Assembly (NCBI GenBank): GCA_016748015.1
Contig: JAAOMT010000129.1
Location: 990,166 to 1,054,165 of the forward strand
DNA: 64,000 nucleotides
DNA from: Geosiphon pyriformis
Taxonomy: Eukaryota > Glomeromycota > Glomeromycetes > Archaeosporales > Geosiphonaceae
Direction of reading: 5' to 3'
Shown here: positions 39,066 through 50,063 of the stretch, piece after piece
Position numbering within the stretch: position 1 is the first letter of the stretch
Layout: each line of letters begins with the position of its first letter
Program-made: the position numbers and the translations under genes
Notes under the pieces: generated by a model
The model's input: the letters and a program-made list of their open reading frames with translations, nothing else
The model's database searches: none
Told to the model about the DNA's origin: nothing

Positions 39066-40365
39066 GGAATAAAAATTATAAAATTTTATATTTATTTTTA
39101 ATCACAAAAAACTGAACGAGGGTGACAATGCCTTTTGATCTCGAGAACTGAGAATTTTCAAAATTGACGTAAGCCAGGATAGGATTGGTGGGTTTTTTGA
39201 TTTGAGTTTTTAGAGTTAAAATTTATATATTTTAAATTTGTTAATTTTTATAAAATTAATTAATAATTCAATTTAATTTTGAATTTCAATTTTTTGAATT
39301 TTACTTTTTTTAATTAAACAATTAAGTTTAAAATTAAAAATTTAATATTTTTTTTAATTAAATATTAAATTATTTTTTCTATTTTTTGATAAATGGTTTT
39401 TTTTTTACATTTTTTAAACTTTTTATTATAAGTTTTTATTTAAATTATTAAATTATTATAATTAATATTTTTAAAATTTTGTATTATTTTAAAAAGTCAA
39501 TATTAAAAAAAGATTTTTTTTGGCAAATGGTAAAATAATTCTAAAATATTTATTATTTTATAAGAAATTTGTTTAAATTGACAAGTTTTATTAACTAAAA
39601 AGCCAAATATGTTGTTAAGTTTGTTAATAAGTCTTTAACAAAAAATTTTAATCTAATAAAATTTGTTTTAGTATAATATTCTAAGAAATATTAAAAACTG
39701 ATTTATTAAATTGTAGTATTTCTGGCTTTTATACTTATTTTGTAAAAGCTTTGTATAAATAATTATTTATTGTTGTAAAAAAATTGTTATTAAAATTTGT
39801 TTTAATAAATATATTGTTTTAATTAACAGATTATTTGTAAGCTCTTTTGTTTTCTAATTGTTATATAATATTATTATTAATATTTGTTTTTATATAATAA
39901 TTGTTAAAGCTTTTATTTTTAAAAATTGATTTGTTGAATTTTTTATAATATTTAAAAATGCTATTAAAACTGATTTATATATTAAAAATTTTGTTTATAA
40001 CATAATAATATATTATAAAAAAATTATTTGATTATTAAACTTTAAATTTCAAATTAAATACAAAAAAAGAAGTTTAATTATTAATAATAAATTTGTTTTG
40101 GCCAATATTTGTAATTAATAATCCTTAGCTTTAATGATTTTGTTTGTAAAAATGGTTTTATTTAAGATTAGCTTGTTGGTTTTGGTATTATTGTTGATTT
40201 GCAGTTAGTTTTAATAATTTTTGCAGATTAAATAATGTAGTCTTGATTGGTCTGAGTAATTGGTTATATAAAAAAAACATGAACTATACTTATTTTGTAA
40301 TCTTTATAATTGTATTGTAGTAAGTAGTAATTAGATTGTACTCATAAAACAAATAAATAAAATTT
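39066..40365 (+). mobile_element. decayed LINE 3' relic
   Basis: T-rich AT DNA with a clear tail at 40226-40350. GTCTTGATTGGTCTGAGTAA aligns to GTCTTGATTGGCCTGAGTGG of the LINE at 33320, and both end ACTCATAAAAC. Differences are mainly C to T and G to A. The upstream part is too decayed to read. Confidence 0.65.
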
Positions 40366-41923
40366 TAATTTATTTTTAAATATAAAGAGTGTTAATAAAA
40401 TGATATTTATTATTTTTAATGTAATTCTTAAAAAAATAAACAAATGAAATTTCAATATAAAATTATTCAGTATTCTTAAATCAAATAAAAACCAATAAAC
40501 TAATAAAAATTTATTTATAGCTATTTAAAAGAATATTTTCTTTTTTCAGTTTCTTAATATTTTTTAGAAAACTTTATTTTATTTAATAAACAACATATTA
40601 ATATGCTTGAATCTTAAACCATATTTTGTTTTATAAAAAAAAGTTTCTTTTTTTTATGATTTTGGAAAGCTCATTAAATAAAATTCTAATCTTCATAAAA
40701 AAAAACTTGATGGCTTTTGACATAATAATTCAAAATCTGAGAAACCTTTGATTAAATCATTTCTTTTTAATTACTGATTAAACAGATTAAACATCACGAG
40801 GTCATATTTTCTTGAAAATCATCTACTTTTTTATAAAGCGTATTTCTGAAATCAAAATATTTTTTTCAGAATATATATAGAAATGACAAAGTTTCTATTC
40901 AGCGATAAAATTCTGGAAATTTAAAGCCATGAAATTTCCTTTTTAGGTATTGAAAACAATAAATAAAATAATGGAATTTCCAAAAATGTAAACATTAAAG
41001 TTGATGTAATATTCGTAGATCAAAAATTCGGAATATCAAATATACAATGGAGATTTTAACATTCATCATTTTTGGGAGTGATCAACAAATAATTTGACAA
41101 ATAATTAGAATGTAAATATCTAAAATAAAATTTTATTTATGTCAGACGATTCATTGATACATTTCAATTTCGTGTGTTATCTGATATTTAACCTTTCATT
41201 TTTTTTTCAAAATATCTTTTTTTCTTAATAAATAAAATTTACACAATCACCAAAACTCAAATGTCTCAAAACACAATATTGTGAATGACCTAACTCTCAT
41301 TTTTGATCTGATTGTATCACCAATTAAAATTTTGTTCTTTACAAAATCATAATAATCGATCATCTCTCTCTGAGGTTTCCCATTATTTGTTTGATTCGAG
41401 ATTGATCTTGATGAAATATGGTTCCAATTGTTATCGTGAAATGATGAAATATTTAGTGATTTTTAAGGACAATACTCTTCGAATCCGATTCCTTTTCGTC
41501 CTATTTGACCAATATCACCCCTCAAAAGCCTTATCTTGCAGAAAAGCTTGTAAAGCTTTCGCTTAAATTTCATCGTATCCATAAATTCATAAATAGGCCC
41601 AATTTTCGATTGTTTTACCCGAGAAATAAATGAATGTTGTGATGATCAGACAAAACATAATTTAATTTTTCGATGAAAAGGGAACGAGTTAATAAAAAGG
41701 ATTTTGATCTACTTTTCGACTCATATAAATTTCGAGGATGGTGGGTGGGTTTAAAGCAGTTGGTTTAATTTTACGCATTATTTGAAACTTTGTATTTCTT
41801 GATAGTAGATTAGAATTGATAAAATTATTTCAAAGTCACTTTTTAAAGAAGATGATAATAATCCAATTTTCAAATTTTTACCTTGAAAATTGTAAAAAAA
41901 CAAAAAGAAAAAATAATTTTTCG
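40366..41923. other. intergenic, upstream of lipase-like gene 1
   Basis: AT-rich without convincing coding frames (an 84-codon frame at 41312-41566 has no family and no context). A TATA-like TATAAAT lies at 41725-41731, about 195 nt before the ATG. Confidence 0.4.
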
Positions 41924-43339
41924 ATGCGATATTTGGTAATCTTAATTATTTCTTTGATCCTATTATTATCATATTCGACTTTGATCAATGCAACACCTTT
42001 ACACAGAAAACGACAAGATTTCAATATGACATCAGAGGACTTTTTTTTAAATTCGAATAATTTAAATATTGACCTAGAGGAACAATCACTCTTAATGGAA
42101 CCAGAACCAATTACACAATTCGCTTACACATCAATAGATAATGAGAAAATCAACACAGATTTTGATATAAATCCCATTGATAAAGAACCAATGGATCATC
42201 TCGTCGCCAAATGGAGCCCTTTAAATGGAGTTTGGAGTGGAGAACAACAAATTAAAGAAACTCCAAGTAGAAAGCAAATTACCTCAAATAGTTTTATCAC
42301 GAAGCTGAAGCACTATGTATTTTTAGCAAATGAAGCGAATTGTGGAACTTTTGGAGATTGGGCATTTTCTCCAGAAGTTCGAGGTATGTTTTTTTCTCCA
42401 CAAATCCTGATATATTTTTTTGATTAATTTAAAGAAGAAATCTTTTTGGCGAAAAATTTTAATCAGACTGATCTATTTTCTCTATGGAAATTCTAGGTTT
42501 CATTTTAATAATTGAATCAACCTCACAAATTATCATTGGGTTGCGCAGACATAAACCTCTTATGGGAGTTGAAGATTGGCCATGGAAGAATAACCCAATG
42601 GAATCTATAGGAAAAAATAGTCCAGGAGATGTATTAGTTCATGCAGAAATTTTCAAATTGTATTCAATGGCAAAATCTCGTCTTTTGAGTAATGTGAAGG
42701 AAATGGTGGCAATTTCAAAGCATAGGAACTTTGAAATTGTGTTGATTGGAGAAGGTATTGGTGGTGGTATGTTTTAAAAATTATCCTACATTAAAACAAT
42801 GAATTTTGATTAAACTAAGCATTATTAAAATAAATTCTTTCTATTTAAAATATTCAGCGTATGCAAGTCTCGCTGCGCTTGATATACATAAAATCGCACC
42901 TGCAAATCCAATCAAAGTATTCACATTCGGTCAACCACGACTCGGAAATCTCGCATTTGCAAAATATATAAACAGTTTCAGCCCAGCTTTACGAGTTTAT
43001 CGTGTCACACATTACAAAGATAACGTACCATTAATACCAACGTCTGATGAAGGGTATCATCATTGTGATCAAGAGATTTGGATTACTGGCACCAATTCCC
43101 GAAATCCATTGGCCTTTCAGTGCATATCAATTAATGATGTCGAGAATCAGGTATGTAATAAATGAATATTTAATATTTGCGTTAAAAAACCTCTTTTTAA
43201 CTCCTCATTTTTTTGATATTTTGCATAGGAGTGTATCAATTCTAAACGAATTAATAATGCCGATCATTCATTGCATTACACATCATACTTCAATACTAAA
43301 TTTGGGAGTTGTGCATTTACACAACACGAGAAAAGCTAA
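41924..43339 (+). CDS. secreted class-3-lipase-like protein 1 (nucleophile Ser replaced by Gly)
   Basis: Four predicted exons: 41924-42383, 42497-42766, 42858-43150, 43229-43339; 1134 nt, 377 residues, intron phases 1, 1, 0. Signal peptide MRYLVILIISLILLLSYS, a KR site (HRKRQ), then an acidic disordered pro-region to about residue 105. The alpha/beta-hydrolase part begins ITSNSFITKLKHYVFLANEA, NCGTFGDWAFS. The nucleophile elbow reads GEGIGGAYA, so residue 240 is Gly where Fungal_lipase (class 3) enzymes have Ser. Acid region HYKDNVPLIP and C-terminal DHSLHYTSYF keep the other expected Asp and His. Conserved FTFGQPRLGN supports the fold. Likely a secreted non-lipolytic binding protein, or an enzyme with altered chemistry; inferred. 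Confidence 0.85.
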
Positions 43340-44110
43340 CACAAATTTTCTCTGTTAAAATAAAATTCTGATTTGTTAAACCTATATCTACATCTTTTTA
43401 ATTTTCAATTGAAATATTTCTGTTCCCTATTAAACATATTGGTTTTTATTATAGAATCCAAAATAACATGTTAGGAAAATTTTAGATTTTTAAATTATGG
43501 TTTGAGCAGAAGTTTCGAAAGAACACTTTAGAATTCAGAAATTTAATTTAAATATACTTTTAATTTAAGAATAATAAGAAAATAGGTTTTCAAATTATTT
43601 ATTAATCAAATATAAAATACATTTATATATTACTATTTAATATTTTTAGACCTGGAAATTTTACAATATATACACGTATTAGTTTTTAATGCAGAAAAAT
43701 TTTTTATTTCAACTAATTTTTTAATATACATGTAAATAAAGTATTATTAAAAATTTTTAATATAGTTGTTTTATTTTTATTTTTAATAAGGTTTTAATGT
43801 AGTTTAAAAAAATATCAATTGCAATTTAAGAATCTAAAAAAATGCAATTTGTATTAAAAAAAACTACAATGTTCAATTCAAACAAAAATAAACAAATTTG
43901 TATTTTGTAAATTCAAAACAAAAATGATTTATATTTTGAAAGTATTTATTAAAAAAAATTAAAGAGCATATCTCTTTCAATATTATTATCAAGTTCAAAA
44001 AACATAATATGGATACTTATAAAAATAATTAATAATAATACAAAATTATTGAAAATATTATAAAATTTAATATTTTCGTTATTATTATTATTATTATTAT
44101 TATTTGCAAT
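43340..44110. other. AT-rich spacer
   Basis: 3' flank of lipase-like gene 1 and decayed AT DNA with a TTA run at about 44080-44102. No gene. Confidence 0.4.
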
Positions 44111-44222
44111 CGGGTGGCTGGTCACATGTAGCTAAAGCGGTTATTCACTCCTTGTTTATAGTGATTATTCATTGTATGATGGTTGGGCCACACTTCGTTA
44201 AAGCATAATAATAAAAAATATT
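44111..44222 (+). mobile_element. 3'-end fragment of a LINE-like element
   Basis: Begins GGGTGGCTGGTCACATG and ends CTTCGTTAAAGCATAATAATAAAA, matching the 14411-14482 copy at both ends with a longer middle. The higher GC makes it stand out from its surroundings. A 5'-truncated insertion of a LINE family related to the 26.6-33.4 kb one. Confidence 0.55.
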
Positions 44223-46620
44223 TGCAATAATTCAAAGTGTAATTGAATGCAATAATTAGATTATGTATACACCAAAAAACCAAGTATTTTGAATTAAAAT
44301 TTTAAAATTATACTAAAATTAATTGAAATTCAAGTAAATTTCACCAAAATTAAAATATAATTATTCAAAAATTACATAAAAATTTTTTATTTTTCAAAAA
44401 AAATAATGCTTAAAAATAAATATACTTATATAAAACAAATAGATTTGTTCAAATTATAATTAAGAAAAAATAAGAAATTGATTAAGTATTAATTTTAATA
44501 AAATTAATAAATAATTTAACATTTAAATCATTCTCAAGTTTAGACTTAATTATTAAAAAATTCTATTTTTGTAAAATAAAATAAAGTAATATTAGCAATT
44601 AGAAAAGTTTTAAAAACTGTTTAATTAACAGAACTTTTAAAAATCAAAAAAAAATTATTAGCAACAATTAAACTTGTAATAGTTTATTTTAAAATTTTAT
44701 CAAAAACTATTTAAAATACAAATAACATTATACTCTTTTAAAACAGACAAATTATTAGTAACATTAAAAAAAATTTCAATTATTTATACCGAAATTGTAT
44801 TTTTGAAATTAAAAAAAAATTAATAGTTCATACAAGTAAAATTGTTTTTAAAATAATAAACAACATATTATAAAATTTTGAAATAAGTAAAAACAATTTT
44901 TAATTACATTTTATATTTTTGTTCTAATTATTGTAAATTTGATTTTGGGATTTAAAATTTTAAAAAAATAAAAACTAAATGAGCAAATAAAATTGTGTTT
45001 ATATTATTTTTGTTATATCGTACTAAATTATCATTTTTTAATATTAAATAATTTTACAGACAAAAATAATTGAAAACACAAAATGAATTATTTATTTAAA
45101 ACCGTATTTAACAAAATTAAAAAATATATAATTATTAAATAAATTAATATTATAGTTCATTTTACACATAATTTTAATAATAACAAATTATTATTTTTGT
45201 TGCTTAAATAAATGTAGTTTTATCATTAATATAATATATATGTTTAAATAAATGTGATTTTGCATGTTTTTATATATATTATTGGCTATTTCAACATATA
45301 AAGATTATATTACATTAAAATACCAGTATTTATTATTATATAAATAATATATTCTGTAGTTTTATAAGCTTTAATACCATTTAACAAATTCTAAATATAT
45401 ATTTTTTGTTCATATTAGTAAACAAAAGTTTTATCAAGATGTTCAAAACTTTTAATTGTTTTTTAAGCTAACATATTCAATAAAAAACCTGTAAAAAAAT
45501 TACCAATATTATAAAACAGCTTTTAAAAAATAATCAGAAATTTAAAACTAAATTTTAAAGTAAACAGTAAATATTGTTACAAATTAGCAAAATTTATTTT
45601 TGATAATAACAATTTACTAAATAATGTAAAAGCATTCTTAATATTATTAAGAAATATATTAAAAAAAAACATTATAAAATACAATATTAACAAAGAAAAA
45701 AACTGATTTTAAATGTAATAATAAAAATTAATTCAATAAGCTTAATTTTGGCAATATTCAAAAATTTCTTAAAATGCAAAGTCAACAAAACAAAAAAACA
45801 TTTAAAAAGAGTTTTTATATATTGAATTTGATTTTAAATAAAACACTAAAACAAAAGCTAATTATTTAAAAATTTTTAACAGCTGGTAATAATAATTAAA
45901 ACTATTTCTTTAGAAAAAAACTTCTAGTTAAAAAGAAAAATAGTGCTTTTAAAATAATCAAAAGTTGGTTTAAATTAATAATATTTAAGCAAAATGCCTT
46001 TATAATATTTTGTTTAATTGTTTTTATTATTAAAAAACCTTTTTTGGTTGATGTTTCCTAATTATATTAACAAAAAATAGGGTTGTTTTTTTTGCACTAG
46101 TTATAACCATAAAATCTAAAAAACTAAAAGACAAAGAGATTTTTTTATTTGTCAAAATTTTAAAATTAAAATTATAAAATTTACAATATTTATTAAAATT
46201 ATCTCATATTATTTAAAATAATAATAACATTGAACAATCAAAATAACAGAGTTTATATTTATAATTACTTCACATTACATCAAATTAAATTAAATCAAAT
46301 TATTTTTATTATATTAACATAATAAATTTTTTTAAAAGAATTGATATTAATACTTAAGCAATATATATTATTTTCTTAATTTTTATAATTTTTGAATTGA
46401 CTAACTCTTAACTTATTTTAAATAATAAAATTTATCATGAATATGTTTATATATTTTTATAATTATTGATTCTATACATTTAATTAATATTTTGTTATAA
46501 TAAGACTTTGAAGAATTATTCTGTTGTATAAACTTATTGCACCGAGCCAAATTATATTATTATTATTACAATACTTTTAGCGAAATAATTGAAACCAAAT
46601 AACTTCGAATGATCATTAAA
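44223..46620. mobile_element. A-rich decayed repeat DNA
   Basis: A-rich on the plus strand throughout, with long runs of A/T words and no open frames, like 24091-26649. Probably a minus-oriented decayed LINE followed by the 3' flank of lipase-like gene 2. Not resolvable further. Confidence 0.35.
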
Positions 46621-48259
46621 TTATTGCTTTTTATCAACCGCAATTTCACTTTCAAATCGGCATTTTCCCATTGTGATTCCAAAATATGGACCAGTGTGTT
46701 GTGAATGATCTTTTTGTAAATCTCGTGGAGTATTTACACATTCCTTTCAGAATTGGGCAAAACAAAGAAAAAATTAGTAATTGTAAATGATATTTCCAAG
46801 AGTCCTTGAGAACACAACCCCCAAATTATCAAAGCCTTACATGATTCTCGCCTCCATCTATACCAGGACAATCAAATATCCAATTAGGCAATTTGCTTAT
46901 CCATATTTCGCCTCCGGTATGTATGTATCCTTGGGAATTTGGAGGAAATGATGGGACGCTATCTTTATAATTGGTGATTCGATTAATTTGTAACGTATGA
47001 TTAAAACTGTCAACGTAGTTCGCAAATACAGCGTTTCCAATTCTTGGTTGACCGAATGTGTATACTTGTATTTTTTGCAATTCAGGGAATTTTTTTTGGA
47101 TATCGAGAGCTGCTAGAGTTGCATAGGCTGCAGGTTTGGTATAGTAAAATAGTTAAATTCATGATCTTGAAAAAAAACTGAATTAAAGACATTTTAAAGG
47201 CTAATAACCTACCACCACCTAACCCATCACCAATCAAAATAACTTCAAAGCCGTGATGTTCAGGTCTTTGTAATATGTCTTGAGCAATCTTCAATATTTC
47301 AGCTTGTGCCGTCAAATAATTTTGATATATTCCACCGTGTATCATGAGACCTTTCGGCATTGACCCTTTAGTCGATACCAATTTATTGTCGTTGAATGGC
47401 CAATCTTTAAGGGTTAATAATTGTTTTGCACTACGAAAACTAAAGTATATTTGCTTTTTGGACTCAAGCACCAAAACAAAGCCTATAATTTTGGAAAGAA
47501 TAAGATGAGGAAGGAGGGTTATGAGTTTAAATTAAAAAACAATAAAAATTTAATTTATTTCTCATAAACAAGGTTTTTACCTCGAATTTTATCTGAAAAT
47601 GCCATATCACCATAGGTACCACAATAAGCTTCATTAGCGAAGAATGCATACTCTTGTAACCTTAAAAAAAATTCATTAGATGTTATTCGTTTTCTGTATT
47701 TTGTTTCCTGTACTTGTGGGTTCCCGTTAAATAAACCATTGAATAATGAAGAAGCTAGTCGTGAATCTTGTTCAGCTTCAAAAGTCTCATCTGTTGTACT
47801 ATGTTTCATTTCGTTGTCACCGTGAAGGAAATCTGTGTCTTGACTTAAAACGAATGGGTTGGAAGCAGGTTCGTTGAGTTGGTTTAGGTTGGAGGAAAGT
47901 GATATAGTATTCAATTCATCAGTTGGGCTTTCGTTTATCATCGATATGGACTGCTGAATCAATTGTTCGTTCAATTGATCCTGATGAATTGAATCATTAT
48001 CTATTAAAGAAACTTGATCTGATTGGGCAGGAAACGTTTGTTCAACAGGTAATGACACCGAGGGAATACTGAGAGGGACTGAATTGAAGTCGTCTCTCGA
48101 ATTTTTATCGAAATAATTTTCTTCAAAGTTAGTGGTGATTAATTCGGTATTATTTAAACCTTGATTGTGATAATACAGTGGTTTAGCATGTACGAAAAGT
48201 GAATTCAACAGGAATGATAAAGTGAAGGTGACGAATGTAAAATTGTGTCGTAGTAACAT
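46621..48259 (-). CDS. secreted class-3-lipase-like protein 2 (nucleophile Ser replaced by Gly)
   Basis: Four predicted exons on the minus strand: 48259-47581, 47482-47213, 47127-46841, 46743-46621; 1359 nt, 452 residues, phases 1, 1, 0. Signal peptide at residues about 5-26 (TFVTFTLSFLLNSLFVHA). A long acidic, Ser/Asn-rich pro-region runs to about 190. The hydrolase-like part starts ITSNEFFLRLQEYAFFANEA, YCGTYGDMAFS. Nucleophile elbow GDGLGGAYA: residue 313 is Gly instead of Ser. YTFGQPRIGN, NYKDSVPSFPP and ECVNTPRDLQKDHSQHTGPY, FGITMGKC are conserved with the other two copies. Exon 2 is 270 nt, exactly as in copies 1 and 3. It lies on the opposite strand to copy 1, tail to tail. Confidence 0.86.
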
Positions 48260-48976
48260 TTTTAGTGGTGAATTATTTCTTTTCTTATTTAATTTCGTAT
48301 AGTATTTTTAGTATTCGTTGCACTATTAATCACTAAAACTGAATTGCAGAATTTTAGAAAGAAAATTCAAAGAATTTAAATAGTATTACGAGGGGAAATA
48401 TTTCATCATTTAAATCATTACCTTTGAAATATTCTCACTCAAAGTTTAATCTTTTAGGACCTAACGATAAGCCAAAAAAAGAAGTTAGAGTAAAAATATT
48501 GCCAAGCAAAAGTTTTATCCACTACTCAATTACATCAATAATAACCAAAATAAAACAATTCGCGAGGATGTATTTATTTTATTAGTAATTTATTACTGAA
48601 CTCGAAAATCTTCCAGAAAAGATTGATATTAAGATTTTCTCAGATTCAAACTTTCGTGGGAACTAGATATATAAGTGAATATATTTATCTACGTGTTTGT
48701 ACTATATACATTCAAGAAATCCGCGTGTCGTGAGAATCTACCTTAGCGAATCGTCATCAAGTTCCCAAACTAACGGCCACACAGACATCTTTTTCGTTTT
48801 GGTTTTAACACATGGAATCAAAAATCTTATCTATTGTTTTTATTTGGTAGGAGAGCCCAAATATGATGATGATTATGATTATGATGATGATGATGATGAT
48901 GAACAAATTCCCACGTACCATTGGGTAGTTAAAAATGCGTTTGAACCGAATCTTTTGGAATGGATCCTGATTGACG
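48260..48976. other. upstream DNA of lipase-like gene 2, GAT repeat
   Basis: AT-rich. Contains an imperfect GAT/TAT trinucleotide tract at about 48863-48902. A plus frame at 48697-49023 translates the tract as poly-Asp and runs into the Tc1 fossil; not a gene. Confidence 0.45.
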
Positions 48977-49598
48977 AGATTCAAATATCTCGCCATTTAA
49001 GAATTATATGTGGCCAAGAGTGAAAATAAAATAAATTCGTTAAAATGAGAAATATTTTTTAACGTAGTTTTATTTTCGTTATTATTTAGATAAAATTTTT
49101 TTTTCACATTCAGTGTATCGTGGCCCGATTTGGAAATCAAAATTTAAAAACAAGGTTCTTATTAAGTAAATGTTAGCTGTTAATTACATATTACCAAATT
49201 AAGGCTAAAAATCTAACTCTTTTGGGATTGAATTTTCCCACAGCTCATTTTTATTCGCATACACATATTCCATAAATGTTCGATCGGGTTTAAGTTAGGG
49301 AGATTGAGATGGCCAATCGAGTAATCCAATCTCATTTTCGCGAACCAAATTTTCGAATCATTATCTTGGGTGAAAAAGAATTTTTTCTTTATTAAGTATT
49401 GTCTCCAAAAAGCGAGCCTAATAGATTTTTATTCTATATATCAACTTAGTCATCTGCATAATTAATTACATTAAATAAATTTTTATTATTTGAGCGAATT
49501 TATTTTATTTACTCTTGGCCACATATAATTCTTCAGATAGCGAGATATTCGAATTTCGTTATTTTTTTTCTGTGTTTAATTTCTTCTGTGAGCAACTG
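48977..49598 (-). mobile_element. Tc1/mariner transposon fossil with inverted repeats
   Basis: Two inverted blocks of about 60 bp face each other: 48977-49041 and 49494-49562, sharing GAATTATATGTGGCCAAGAG. The interior on the minus strand encodes the end of a DDE transposase near 49330-49200: QDND, then LNPIEHLW at about 49271-49293. The intervening DWPxQSPD block is shifted out of frame. The right end reads CTGTGAGCAACTG followed by TA (49599-49600), as expected for Tc1 ends and a TA target; the matching left end is missing. Nonfunctional, 5' part deleted. Confidence 0.7.
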
Positions 49599-50063
49599 TA
49601 ATTATTATGACTTGGAGTTTTTAACCTAAAGTCTAGCTTGTCTAATTTGAAATTATATTTTTACTTTGAGAATAAATTTTTTTATCCGAATCTTTAAATA
49701 TTTTTGCTAATTAAGAATATATAACATGGATTATCATTTCCAATCTATTATTTTTCTTCAAAAAAAAGGGGTTTTATCCATTTTCAATTTAATCACAAAT
49801 AGTTTTTCGATGGATTGGTTGGTTGGTAACTACAAGGGAAATAACCTTACCATTAAATTCTTATTTGCAGAAAAGTATTTGAAAATTGATATTATGAAAT
49901 TACAAGAATTAATTCATTAAAATTTTTATACAAAAATCTTCTTTTATCTTGAAAGAATTTATTATAATATTATCTACAAAAATTACGCATTTGCACTTGA
50001 ACTTTACTTCCACACTTTAGCTTAATAATAAAAATTAATTATTTCGCATGCTACCTAATATGA
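49599..50063. other. AT-rich flank of PRM1
   Basis: Contains the PRM1 3' UTR on the minus strand. A 64-codon plus frame at 49726-49920 has no family and is not called. Confidence 0.4.

Noticed and set aside
48697-49023. 108-codon plus frame with poly-Asp
   Set aside because: It spans a GAT microsatellite and the inverted repeat of a Tc1 fossil; no start or family support.
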